This document shows, in pieces, positions 22,861 through 34,879 of a DNA stretch of 64,000 nucleotides. The DNA lies in contig VDFB02193867.1 in the NCBI GenBank assembly GCA_007258455.2, forward strand, positions 529,824,863 to 529,888,862, given 5' to 3'. The position numbers and the translations under genes are program-made. Each line of letters begins with the position of its first letter. The first letter of the stretch is position 1. This DNA is from Sequoia sempervirens (lineage: Eukaryota; Streptophyta; Pinopsida; Cupressales; Cupressaceae). The notes beneath the pieces are model-generated. The model worked only from the letters and a program-made list of their open reading frames with translations, had not been told where the DNA came from and ran no database searches.

Positions 22861-24966
22861 AAAGGTGTCCACCTAGAAATTGGAAAGTGATGGAGAGGAG
22901 CTCTAGAATTTTGTAGAAGTCACTATTGAATCCAACTAGGACTCATAGCTAAGCTAGGTGACTTACTCCTATTTCAGGAAGATTCTACCGAAACAAGTTT
23001 CAGACAATTGAATATTAAAAATTGAAAATTCTCATTTTTTAACTTGGAAGTGGGACTCATGTTCCAAGCTGTGTGACTTATTCCACCTCTAGCTTTTGGG
23101 AAATTCAAAAGTGCAATCTATAGCTCCTGGTTTGCACTTTAGCTCATAACAGGTTTCTAGATCCGAAATTGTAGAATTTGACCTGTAGGTGTTCTCCAAG
23201 CTTCTATTAGGGCTTTGAAAACTTTGAACTACTTTGAAAAATGGTTGAAAACTTTTCACACCATCCTCTTTAACAAATTTGTACACTAGACATGCAAAAC
23301 ACATTTAAGGAGGGGGAAAAAATGTTGAGGGTTAGTGAATAGGGGTTTTCCTTGGTCAAATCCTAGTTTGTTAATTAAACCCTTGAAAATGAAATGAAAT
23401 GAAAAGAGAATGATGAATGAAAAAAAGCAATGCTACAAATCACCAAACCCTTGAAGTAGAAATCTGAAGACATGCAATTAAAACCTCAAATGGATGTTGA
23501 CTTGATAATGCTTGAAAATTCCTAGAATGCTTAAGTGAATGATTAATAATTATTTCAATGATTAAGTGAATGAATGGGGATGAAATGAGAGGGAAAAACC
23601 TATATTTATACAAAATTATGCAATATTTCCTAAAAATACCACATCATCAGACCTTAGGTCTTAGAAAACAATAACCTGCCAAAATTTTGAATTTATTTGG
23701 ATTTTTGAGACAAAGGGGACTCATTCACCCCTAGTGGCAAATGGGTCCCACTTAAGAATTTTAAGTGGGTTTCAAAAATTAAATGACTATGTGCAGGATC
23801 ATCATGGGAAAAATAGGCCCTTAAGTGGCAAAAAATTCAGAAAAATTAGAGCTAGGCAACGTGACATAATAGTTTGAATAAGTTATTTATATTATTTCAA
23901 AAATATGTAAGAATAGAATCTGTAGCAAATTGAATGTAGTTTCTAAACTACTAGGTTTTTTTTTTTTTAAATCTATTTGGTGAAAAATTGAAATCTCAAT
24001 GCAATAGTACTTAAATTTCATGGAAAAAACAAGTAGGTGTCTTTTTGACAACCCTAACCACAATAAAATGATAATACTTTTTTATAAAATTCTAGATATA
24101 AGTAGAGGACTCATGTCCCGATGTGATGCATTTTTTTTTTAATGTTTTTCCATGTAAATAATTAATTATGAATTTTTAATTACAAATTTTAAAAAGTATA
24201 GAAACTCATACGTCTGACCACTTTAACTTGGTCAAAACTTCATGAATTTTTTTTTGTTTTAATCCTATAGTATGTGAAGCATAGAATGTGACACATGTTT
24301 TGAATTTAAAAAATATCATTCCATTTGAAAGCTATAGATTTTTTTCAATTAGCCTATCAATTAGGACTTTAGTTGTAATTCAAATAGAAAATGAATAATA
24401 ATTATTTATTAAATTCAAAGTCAAGCATAATTTATATTGGTGGAAAGCTGAGAATCTCATTTAAAAACCCTTTTTGTTTCATCAATTTTTGGTAAAAAAG
24501 GGTTGTCAGCCACATACCCATCATATCACCACTTTTTTTCCATCATGATCCTGCACATACCCAAATGTATTAATTACTTTTTATTGGGATTATTTTCAAA
24601 AATACACTTAATAAGGCATGCAAGTGTAAAATGGGGCCAAATAAATCATAATAAAGTGTCAAATTATTGATGTCAAGCCTATAAAATCATGAAATTTTGT
24701 TACAACACTTTGAAATAAGGCTTGGTAAGTGATAAAAATGTGAAATATATTAATAAGGCCTTAGAAAAGTGTGAAGAAGTGTTACAAAACTTCACAACAC
24801 TTTTGCAAGGCATCATAAAATTCTTATTAATTCACAATGGTCCAAGACCTAATGTGAATGTGTTGGCCACATTACAACATTAAATCAAGGAAAAACTAGG
24901 CCGACATCTAGAAGAAGGACCCAAATGAGCGTGAAAATGTCCAAAGATACATTTTTCTATGCTACA
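22861..24966 (-). repeat. Related LTR fragment or solo LTR, minus strand
   Basis: Shares landmarks with the G1 LTR: a GGGTTTKCCTTGGTCAAA block (near 23345), hairpin modules (23716-23749), GACCTAATGTG near the end, and an end that reads TGTAGCATAG on the minus strand at 24966. No polypurine tract or gag follows. It abuts the G1 5' LTR directly, so one may have inserted into the other. Transposon copy B (23785-24562) is nested in it. Confidence 0.55.
23785..24562 (+). mobile_element. Terminal-inverted-repeat transposon, copy B (778 bp)
   Basis: Same family and orientation as copy A. Left end GACTATGTGCAGGATCATCA (two of the first three bases changed), right end ...TGATCCTGCACATACCC. Flanked by the 4-bp duplication AAAT (23781-23784, 24563-24566). 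No coding capacity. Confidence 0.9.
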
Positions 24967-26058
24967 AGAATAATGCATCTTTCTATCCTTCCATAAAACA
25001 ACCAACATAACTTGAGATGTTTGGTCTTTTACATCCTAAAATTGAGTCACAAACTAAGCCTACACTTCCAACAATGAGTGAACCTAGCTCCTCTAATCAA
25101 GTACAGAGTCATTCATCTTATGTTAGCAAAGTGACCAACACTCCTATCAACCTTGAAGAGACTTATGGTCAAGGATTGAAGATCATAACAAACCAAGGAA
25201 GTGACATAACTAACAAGCATGAAGTTCATAAAAAATTTGTAGACAATAAAATATGTCCTAAGTCTACAAGCATCATTTTTCTTGGTCCTTGTCCTTTGAT
25301 AATTGAATAATTTTAATTATTTGATTATTACTGATTGCATTCCTCTATTAATTAAATAATTTTTATTATTAATTATTTAATTAATTCACTTTCTAATCTT
25401 TGTTCTATCTTGATCAATTAAATAAATTAATTATTTCACTAACATTCCCTTTCTTCAATAATTAAATAAATCATTATTTATTTAATTATTTATCTTTATT
25501 GTTTTCCTATACTCATATAATAATAATAAATATTTTCCTATGCAATTGACCTTTCATTCCTCTATAAATTAAATAATTTTCAATATTATTTAATTAGGTA
25601 CCATTCTTCTCCCCATTAAATAATTAATTCAAATTAAGTATTTGGTATTTAATTTCCATCTCTCCACATTTAAGTAATTTGATTTTATAAACTAATCTAT
25701 TTTCCATTTTCCTCAAATAAATAATTTGAATGAATTATGTATTCTCCAAGTTGGTCAAATATTTTCTTCTCATGAATTAATTATTTTTCAATTTTTAATT
25801 CATTCTTTTCATCCATTTGCTCATTAATTCCTATCATATCCATCTTTGTCATAGTCATCTCTTCCATAGTCGTCACTATCATAATCCTCCCATGAATAGC
25901 ATATTTTGGGTGCATCAATCCTCCAATGTTGATCTTGGCATCTTTCTGGAAACTTGATCTTGATCGTTCATTTTATAACCTCCCTCTCATGGATTCTCAT
26001 CTATTGATCATTGAATCTTTCTAGAGGACTAATCTCGACCATCCGTTTGAATGGTTGT
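24967..26058. other. AT-rich spacer; no gene seen
   Basis: A 97-codon open stretch (25017-25310) with Ser/Pro/Thr-rich content has no recognisable motif. From 25310 to 25850 the sequence is dominated by AATTAAATAATT-type runs, like the AT-rich parts of the G1 LTR. It is probably retroelement debris. Confidence 0.4.
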
Positions 26059-27076
26059 TGTTGATTTTCCAAGATACTAAGAGGGGGGTGAATCAGTATC
26101 TTCTTAAACTTACTAAATAAATACCATCCAATAACTCCAATGCATATAATAGTGAAGATAAATAAGAGCATTAAGAAAACATGAAATCACAAAACACATG
26201 AACAAAATTTTTATGTGGAAAACCCTGAATGGGAAAAACCATGGTGAGAGTTAGCTCACAATATAGTATAACCGTTTATGAGATATTACAAAAATGGGGT
26301 GGCTCACTACCAGGACTCACTGTGCAAAATTAGAGGCTCACTGATTATAGAATCACAATGAAAAATGGCTTATAGCCAAAAAATGAACTAATATTTCACA
26401 CCTAATAAGTATTGATTTAGTTCCAATGAAGCTCAATAAACTGACATGACACACTTCATCATGTTATCACTTCTACACATTCACATTCACAACTACACCA
26501 TCTATTTTTCAATCTTAAAAAATTGTCTAATATATATACCTGATCCATTTGCAAGAATCAATTAGGTCGGCCTAATTAGATGCAACTCATATTCATCAAA
26601 AATACCAATTTTCGGCTTCAGGCTTTCAAAAAGTCTTTCAAAAAAAAATTCAAATGCTCAAGATGCTACATCATGTCATCATGGACCTAAGATAGGTCAC
26701 ACATATATTTGCAAAACAAATTTAATTCACCATTACATCATCTATCCATTAGGTTAGTCAAAGATAGACCTAATAGAAAAATTGCAATTAGCATAATAAT
26801 GTCAATACACCATATGAGCATCTAAATACGTGATATTTTGAATGTACGTGCTCCCAACATCCATACACGAACTTCCAAAACTACAAGAAACAATAATCAA
26901 TAGAAAATGATTGCGTACCAAAATACCAGAGGATGTAAGCTTCATACTGATTTAGATACCGGTCCAAAATATCATATCAAATTCAGACTTTATCTTTTAG
27001 TTGCAACTCATATAACACATGGTGACATCAATGACAACATAAAATAGGAAAAAATGATATGTTCATTCTTCCAACA
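26059..27076 (-). repeat. E2 3' LTR
   Basis: 1018 bp. The plus strand begins TGTTGATTTTCCAAG and ends TTCTTCCAACA. It contains the copia-type motif GGGAAAAACCATGG (reverse complement of the E1 motif) and CTCACT boxes near 26300-26345. Confidence 0.88.
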
Positions 27077-27090
27077 ATCTCCCTTTTTTT
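27077..27090 (-). other. E2 polypurine tract
   Basis: The minus strand reads AAAAAAAGGGAGAT immediately before TGTTGG of the 3' LTR, ending GGAGAT as in E1. Confidence 0.75.
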
Positions 27091-27235
27091 CATTGATGGA
27101 AACATGTACCAATTTTTTCTTACAAAACCTCTTATGTACAAAACTTCTCCCCCTATCACTAGTATTTCATCTCTCTTCACTCTCCCTTTGACATCAAGGA
27201 CAAAGGGTGACATGAAATAAAAGAAAAAAAAACCA

Positions 27236-29690
27236 TTAATTGGAGGATGGCGAGCCTTGAAGATCCTTAAGAATACCTTGCCATGCAAATTTACCATTCT
27301 CCCAACTTTTCTTTGCAGCAATCAACATCCTGTTCAAGGATTCCAAATCCATGAGACTTTCCTTTGCTTCATCTGAAGTACCAAGAGTCATATTTATCTT
27401 CCCGAGTTCCTTTATACTTTCCAAATCATTGGAAACTGGGGTGTACTCCATTCTCACAAGATCACCTAACTAACCAAATTTCCTAATGATTTCTCCCGTT
27501 TGCTTCTATGAAATAAAGAATTTTCCTATATGAGACGAGATAGCATTCCAAGTTGATATGTCTCTATCCTTGGATCCATTGTAGGTATCATAGATAGTAG
27601 TTATGTGGGACTCAATGGAGTCCATAACATTTATAATGCTCTGAGTGGCATCCAACCACTTCAAATAAAAAGAAAAAACAACATTAGATTTAGGCTCACA
27701 AATTTGCATAGGTTCCAGACTTTTCTCAACATCAGTGTGTGCCAAAGCACACTTGTAATGCAATGCCAATAACATTGTCTCTGCCAGCTTCTCCTCAACC
27801 TCTTACTTAGTCTTCTCTCTAAGACTAGAGGCATACTCCTTAAAGGATTCCAATAAAAATCTCAGATTTTCTACTAGAGTAAGAGATGTATCAATTGGCA
27901 TACTGAGTGTTGTCTCATGCAATTTCGTAGGAGCATCTTCAATCATTTTTGTTCCTTTCTGGTGTCTCTCTAGAATCTCCCTCCTACCAGATGCATGCAT
28001 TACATCTCCTAATACTATCTTATGCATAGGAGAAATTTATCAAAGTCCACATAGCCTTGAATCCTAGGAAGTTGTAAAAGCTCTAGACGAATCACTGGCT
28101 AGAATCCGATTTGCTTAGATAGCAAGCCCTTCAACATATCATCACTAGAGGAGGATTCTTTGGGAGTCTTTTGAGATTCTACAACTTTCTTTATACTTTC
28201 CTCATTCTTCCTCGATTCCTCATTTTTCTCTTCTTCCTTATTTTTCTCTTCTTCCTTCTTTTCTTCTTCCACTTTCTCTTTTTCTTCTTCTTTCTCCTTT
28301 TATTTTCTTCTTTACCCTTTTCATCTTCATCCTTGTCTTCATTCTTGTTACCTTTATTATCATTTCCTTTACTTTCACCTTCATCTTTCTCTTCCTCAAC
28401 ATTATCTTTACCATCATTATTCTTTTCACCTTATGTGTGCTCCAGAGGAGCATCATCATACTTTTCAAGCTCAACTTCACCTTCATTCCACTTCATTTAT
28501 GGAGGATCATTTTCCAGACCTGCATCCTTTTCAACACCAATGTCTACAGAAATACTTGCATCATCTATACTAGGAGGAATACCTTCCTCAAAATTTTTAG
28601 TAGAAACATCTTCATCAATCTTAAACATGACATATTTCTCAGTTATATCATGTATTACTTCTGCAATTTCCTTCTTAATCTTCTTAATTTGCTTTTCATC
28701 CCAAGTCATCAGAATATTAGCCTTCTTCTTCATCTAGAACATATATAAACATATTCTTTTTAGAGTTTCTAGATCATCTAGGATCAGAGAAGACCCAATT
28801 TTATCAAATGCTTCATTCCTGATTTTCTCTTCAAATTCAACAACCTTTGATCTCATTTTCATTAGGGATATCCATATATTCATAGCTATATCTTTCTTCA
28901 CATTATCCCACTTAACTTCCAAGATGATAACATATTGAATGATAGCTAAAATTAATGTTTTCTTATCCTCTTTTCCAACATGATCATAATATTTTTTTGT
29001 AGGCTTTGCCATGTTTTCAAAATGTAACAAAGAATTGAGAGTTTCCTTTGATTTAAAATGGGAGCCAGGACTTACAGAAATGTCCTTCTATTCTCCTTGG
29101 TTTGGAGAGGATTCTTCAAACACCTTGGTTTTCTTTGACTCTAGTTTGATGTGTACATGAACACCAAAACCCTATTTGTCCTCTTCATTAGAAGATGGAA
29201 AAATATGCACTCTTTTAGAACCAATACCACCTTCCTTAGAAGCATCTTCACCAGAGGATAAACATCGTCTTCTTTTCCTTACAAATTTTGCATCAAGATC
29301 CTCTTCCTCTTTGAACATCTTGATCATCTATGAAACTAAGTTTTTTCTCCTTTGAAGATTTTTCTTTCTTTCCTCTTTTCCTAGGCACCACTGGAGGAGT
29401 TTATTTCCTTTTCCCAAATCTAGTAGCAAGTCTAGAAGAAACCAAGCCTTTACCTTTAGTCAGTAGTATTGGGTTCAACTTTTACTATAGGAGCTGCGGA
29501 GGGTTTAGAAGGGGCAGTCCTGTCAAATCTCCTTAGACCTGCTGATTCTACCTCATCCTCTTCTCTCTTAGCCCTTCCTAGTGTAATCTACTCATCAATG
29601 AATCTATCTTCTCTAAGCTTCATTTCCACATTCTTTCTTATTATTGGCTTTGAACCAACAATTTTGTGTTTGGCTATTGACTTCTCTTGC
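27236..29690 (-). pseudogene. E2 ORF2 C-terminal part: Glu/Lys-rich tract and helical tail
   Basis: Minus-strand open stretches between 29690 and 27236 run in the same direction with stops and frame changes between them. In order: a basic region with possible nuclear signals (about 29690-29250); a helical stretch with VKWDNVKKDIAMNIW (29030-28734); an acidic stretch (28733-28497); a low-complexity Glu/Lys tract built from GAA/GAG/AAG codons (about 28440-28200); then helical segments (28027-27803, 27775-27506, 27457-27236). Comparable charged tails occur in E1 and E3 after the shared domain. It could be a coiled-coil assembly or nucleic-acid-binding region. The long plus-strand frame over the same bases is only its mirror. 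Confidence 0.5.
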
Positions 29691-29694
29691 ACTC

Positions 29695-31120
29695 TTAGGA
29701 TCTTTCACCTAAAAGGAGAGAGATAGAACCCAAAAATTGACGTGGTTCACTCAAATAGAGGATTGTATGATGAAAATATGATTAAATTCAATGTTGTAAA
29801 TGAAACTAACTAATGAAATTGATTGACTATTGATACAAAACCTATGAAATATGCAATGTTTGAAAATATAGTGAGATATGCAATAATGAACTAAAACACG
29901 AACAAATGCAAAAAAAAATTGAAAGAAGGTTGAAAATAGTGTACTTAGGCAATGAATGATTAATCTGGGATGATCTGAATGTCGGAAGAAATCAATTAAA
30001 ATCACCAATGGAACTCATTTTCCACTGATGGCGAATTGGTCCTACTACTAGTAAAATCTCTTGAAAACTAGTTTCTAGATATTGGGAACTAGAATCTGAC
30101 AAAATCACCTTTTTTCAGCTATAAGGTGGGACTCATTCACCACTGATGGTGAATCAATCATATCCCAAAATTCTATGAAATCAGAGGTCAATTCTATAGC
30201 TCCAGATCTTCACTTGACTTCTTGTTAGGTTGACAGAGTCAAGTATGCAAAAAATGGACTTTAGGTTGTCTCCAAGCTTGAAATAGGGTTTATTTGACTT
30301 GGAACACTTTGTTGACTTCTTGACCACATTTCAAGACCTATTTTCTTGATAAATATGCATACAAAATTCACAACCTTGTTGAAGAAATTTTAAGTTATGT
30401 CAATGGCTACTCCAAGATGCTTGATTAATGCTTGATTAAATGATGCAAAGTTCTCAAATGCTAATTGATGTTTAGTGAATGCAAGTCAATGAGGAGATTG
30501 GGAGATGTAAAATGAAGAGAAAAACACTTATTTATACACACTTATGCCCTAATAACCCAATAATACATCATCATAGGCCAACATAAGGTATTTTGAAATA
30601 AAAAACTGAAAGAAATTTTGAATTATTTTGAATTTGGAGCCAAGAGGGACTCATTTTCCACCCATGGCGAATGGGTCCCACCTTGGGCTTGTAAGTGGGT
30701 GTCGGGAATTATTTCACATTTAATGTTGTTTGTCAGGTTTACATTCAAAAATTCACTTAATTAAGTCTTATGAGTGCATAAAGGGGTCATATAAAGCATA
30801 AGAAAAGTGTAAATAGTGAAATTAAGCCTAGAAAAGTGTGAAATCTTGTTACAAGACTTTACAACACCTTAGAATAGGACTTGATAAGTGATGAAAAGTT
30901 GATTTTTACGTGAATTATAATGAAAAGAGTTTAGAAAAGTGTACAAATGTGTTACAACACCTTCACAAGATGTCATAATTTGAATTTTAAGGACCTAATG
31001 TGAAAGCATAAGTTACATTGCAACATTAAATCAAATAAAAATAGACCAAGCATCATGAGAGAAAGACCTAAAAGACCATGAAAATGTCAATGATCCATTT
31101 TTCTATGGTCCAAGCTTCTT
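29695..31120 (-). repeat. Gypsy-like LTR piece nested in E2 ORF2
   Basis: Matches the LTRs of G1 and 22861-24966 in order: CACCTAAAAGGAGAGAGATA (29708), hairpin modules at 30010-30042 and 30646-30679, GACCTAATGTG (about 30990), and a CTATGGTCC end. It separates the shared ORF2 domain (31613-32030) from the ORF2 tail (below 29690), so it was inserted after E2. No flanking target duplication could be fixed by eye, and it is shorter than the full LTR. Confidence 0.6.
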
Positions 31121-31612
31121 GTGTTGCATATGGACCTCCATGGATTTTTTTACACAAGTTCCAATTCTAAGTTCATTGAGATCCTTCAAAAATTTTAGCA
31201 ACATCTATACATAACCCTTAGCTTCATCTTCTATAATTTCATATCCCAATGGTTGAGTCCATATGGTCTAGGGTTCTACTGCTTCAATCATGCATTCATC
31301 AGAGGAAACATGAAATATTATGTCATTTTAATATTTCTCTAAACTTTCCTCAAAATCCTCTCTCTCATTCATGTTTCTCTTATATACAACAAAGAATGTT
31401 GTTAGAGAATTATCTATGTTCTTCAAATCACCCAGATTGTGTAAGTGATCATAAATATGATATGCCATAGGTCTCGATGTATCCAAAACTATGATATCCT
31501 ACCTTTGAGGAAGTCTTTTTAAAAAATAGAATAACAAACACATAATCAAAGAGCCAAATCTACATGCAAACTTCTTTTCTTTGGTTGAATTTAAATTCTC
31601 AAAAAACTATTG

Positions 31613-32030
31613 TCAGAGAAGTTCACATAAGTCATAGTGTACACCATTGAATACCATATCAAAACTAGTATAAATAGTTGTGGTAGAAATAGAGTTCTCT
31701 CTGTTGGTGAAGTAAATTTTATGACCAATCATGATAGAAGCATAATTCACAGTCAGATTAGTGATTGACTTCGTTGTAAGAGATCTGTTGTCATATTTAG
31801 CACTGGTGACATCCATCACCACTTCATTCTTCATGAATTTCATCACAAGTAATTGTCTAGTGTCACAAAGCCCAGTAACAACCCTAATCACCTCCTTAGT
31901 TAATAGATGAGGTCGTTCAGTCCACAATTATTTATCATGTATTCTGCTAAGAACATGTTTCGCATATCTATCATCAACCAGAGATCTAAAATTGGGAAAG
32001 TAGTTCCATCTATCCAATATCTTCACAACA
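31613..32030 (-). pseudogene. E2 ORF2: conserved unknown domain
   Basis: On the minus strand the frame reads RWNYFPNF near 32010, then LLTKEVIRVVTGLC, SITNLTVNYA, GHKIYFTNRENS and YDLCELL near 31615. The order and spacing follow E3 (IWNNFPYS, LISKEVIKNLTILC, SFKISFRR, FDLCSLL) and E1. An in-frame TAA breaks it near 31927. The family is unrecognised. Three independent copies with the same motif order argue for a real protein domain. Confidence 0.6.
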
Positions 32031-32879
32031 AGGTTTGATTATTCAGGTTTCACCAAGAAATTATCTCCAATGAGCTCATTTTTCCAAATATCAATCAATT
32101 TGTTATGATTGAATTCATCTTTTTTTACTTAGATGTACATTCTTGTGTCTTCAGTCGGCATATCCCCATGAGGTATTAATGAGAAGGTGCCCATAGGGTC
32201 ATCTTCGAAGACCTTCATAGAATATTTCCTATATGATGGTCTAGGTCTTTCTGACACTTTAACAACTATAAGGGTTGTCATTCTTCACAATTTTGAACTC
32301 GAACAATTAAAAAAGATGATTCACACAAACCCACAACTACACAGAAAAGTAGAATACCTTTTCTTCATGAAGAACCAAAACTAGGGTTTGCATAGATCAA
32401 ACTTAAAATTACCTCAAGAACACTCCAAAATTCTCTTTGATTTCTTCAAATGCAAAAGTGATTAAAATTCCTTATACATTTACTTTATAAAATTATGATC
32501 TGTCCTAATTTAGATTAAATGTGATAGATTTCAAAAAGCTGCTAAAAACCCCTTTGCGAGCAGTAAAACCCTAATTTTCTCTACAAATGATCATGTCTTC
32601 ATGTTTTCTTCGGGTTCCACTTGCATAACATTTAAATAATCATTTCTTACAACATATATTTGTGCCAAATACTGACAGGCCAAACATTAGGGGGTTCAAA
32701 CAATTTTCTATTAAAACTCCCCCTAAGACTGTACTAGGTCTAATTCTCAAAGGAATTTTCTATACCAGATGCAAGTACAGATGCATTAGTCATCTCAGTC
32801 TCTTCTTTCTTCCTCCAAATCTTATTCATTTCTTGTTTAATCTTAATCTTGTCAACTTTCTTCATAGTTTCATTCTATT

Positions 32880-33795
32880 CTATTGAATCAGTTTGCTTAC
32901 ACTTTTTGCTTCTGCAAACTCTTGAGATATGTCCTAGTTTGTTGCAATTGTAGGAAACAAAACTTTTCTAATTTTTTAGACCTCTATTAACCCTTGATCT
33001 ACATTGATTAGCTTTGTGTCCAAGTTTTTTGCATGTATAGCAGTAACCATTAAAGGATTGATTCATTCTTCCTCCATTAGACCAATTCACCATCTGAGTT
33101 TTGCATTCATTAGCCCCATGTCCAATTCTTTTGCACATAAAGCATTGACCAAAGAAGGAATCAGGAAATTGATTCATCCTACTCCTACATTATGTTTCCC
33201 TATAACCAAATTTGTTACATGAAAAACAAGTACAATTGAAAGATGGATACCTTTGTGCATTAGGTTGTCTCACAGGTAGTATCCTAACAAAGTTCCTTGA
33301 ATTTCCTTTCTTCTTTCCATTATTCTGAGTCTTATGATTATCCTTGGAGTTTTCACCTCCTTCCATTCCCAAGACACCTTTGTCTTTATTCAGTTTCTAG
33401 CCTGAAATTGACTCATCAAGCTTGTCTAAGCTAGGTTTGAAATTATTTTCACAAAGTTTCACTTTCTCTAGATCTACTTTTAGATTCACAACTTCTTGTT
33501 CAAGCTTAGTGCACTCATTAGACTTTCTTTGTACCATTTTATTTAGAGATTCTTCAATTCTTCAATTCTTTTCTTCTACTTACACCTTCAAACTAGTAGT
33601 TTCTTCATTATCCTGCTTCAACTGATCAGTTACTTCCCTATGCCTTTCTTTGAACTTCTTCAATTTCTCTTTTAATTTTTGGACATATTCATTTGCATCT
33701 TCAATATTTTCTTTCAAAACTCTATTTTCACTTTCAACTATGTGAAGATCCTCAAGTACAGCCTAGAGCCCTTCTTTATCATTCATTTGTTCCAT
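32880..33795 (-). pseudogene. E2 ORF1: coiled coil plus four CCHC zinc knuckles
   Basis: The minus-strand frame begins at ATG 33795 (or 33786, which aligns with E1), 45-60 bases after the primer site. The N-terminal half is heptad-rich (YVQKLKEKLKKFKERHREV, also found almost unchanged in E1). The four knuckles are CFSCNKFGYRET.C, CFMCKRIGHGANEC, CYTCKKLGHKANQC and YNCNKLGHISRVC, ending near 32880 at a TAG. The two middle knuckles are intact CX2CX4HX4C. Few stops interrupt it. Likely a Gag-like RNA-binding protein acting in particle formation and RNA packaging. Confidence 0.75.
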
Positions 33796-33840
33796 CCTTA
33801 GGATCTTTCTCAAGCTGTTAGGCTTCTCCGAAGGAACTAA

Positions 33841-33852
33841 GCTCTGATACCA
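33841..33852 (-). other. E2 primer-binding site (perfect initiator Met tRNA match)
   Basis: The minus strand reads TGGTATCAGAGC, two bases inside the 5' LTR boundary at 33855. This is the standard 12-base primer site for initiator methionine tRNA. Confidence 0.92.
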
Positions 33853-33854
33853 AT

Positions 33855-34879
33855 TGTTGAGTGTCCAAGCTATTGAGAGGGGACAATGAATAGTATGTTC
33901 TTAAACTTATTGAAAAAATATCATCCAATAACTTGGATGCATATAATAGTGAAGATAAATAAGAGCATTAACATAACATGAAATCACAAAACACATGAAC
34001 ACCAGGATTTTTATGTGGAAAACTTAAAATGGGAAAAACCATGGTGAGTGTTAGCTCACAATTTAGTATAATCTATTATAAGATATTACAAAATGGGGGT
34101 GGCTCACTGTCAGGACTCACTATCGAAAATTAGATGCTCACTACCTAAATAATTAAAATGAAAAAATATCTTACAGACAGAAAATGAACTGATAATGTAC
34201 ACCTAACAAGTGTTGATTTAGCTCCAATGAAGCTTAGTAAATTGACTTGACACACTTCATCATATTCACACTTCTTCACATTCACATTGACAATTGCATC
34301 ATCTATTTTTCAATCTTCAAAAATTGTCCAATGTATATTCCTGATCCATCTGCAAGCATCAATTAGGTTGGCCTAATTAATTGCAACTCTTATTCATCAA
34401 AAATACCAACTATCGACTTTAGGCTTTCACAAAATCTTTCTAGAAATAACTCAAATGATGAACACACTACATCATGTTAGAATGGACCTAAGATAGGTCA
34501 AAGATATAGCCAAAAAACATAGTTAATTCACCATTACATCATCTATCCAATAGGTCAGTCAAAGATAGACCTAGTAGAAAAATTTTAATGAATAGAATAA
34601 TTTTGATACACCAGACGATCATCTGAATATGTGAGATTCTTAATTTATGTGCTCCGAACATCCATACACTAACTTCCAGAACTGCAAGCAACAATAATCA
34701 CAATAAATGATTGTAGACCAAAATACTGGAGGATGTAAGCTTCATACCAGTTCAGATACTGGTTTACAATATTGGATCAAATTTAGACTTAATCTTCCAA
34801 TTGCAACTCATATAACATGGTGACATCAATGACAACACAAAACATAAAAAATGAGATGTTCTTCTTCATTCTTCCAATA
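33855..34879 (-). repeat. E2 5' LTR
   Basis: 1025 bp, pairs with 26059-27076 over its whole length. The outer end reads TATTGG rather than TGTTGG on the minus strand. It includes the CCATGG copia-type motif near 34040 and CTCACT boxes near 34100-34145. Confidence 0.88.

Larger units (their letters stand above)
26059..34879 (-). mobile_element. E2: copia-like non-autonomous LTR element, minus strand
   Basis: 8821 bp including a nested LTR piece. The 5' LTR is 34879-33855 and the 3' LTR 27076-26059 on the minus strand; both share the E1 start TGTTGGAAGAATGA (TATTGG in the 5' copy). A perfect initiator-Met-tRNA primer site, ORF1 with four zinc knuckles, the shared ORF2 domain, a long Glu/Lys-rich ORF2 tail and a polypurine tract follow in order. 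The flanks give only a weak target duplication (gttgt / gttta). No reverse transcriptase or integrase was seen. It is the best-preserved member for ORF1. Confidence 0.88.

Noticed and set aside
28171..28737. 188-codon plus-strand frame, very rich in Phe/Leu/Ser
   Set aside because: It is the mirror of the Glu/Lys-rich tract of E2 ORF2 on the minus strand; GAA/GAG/AAG codons read backwards give TTC/CTC/CTT. Not a membrane protein gene.
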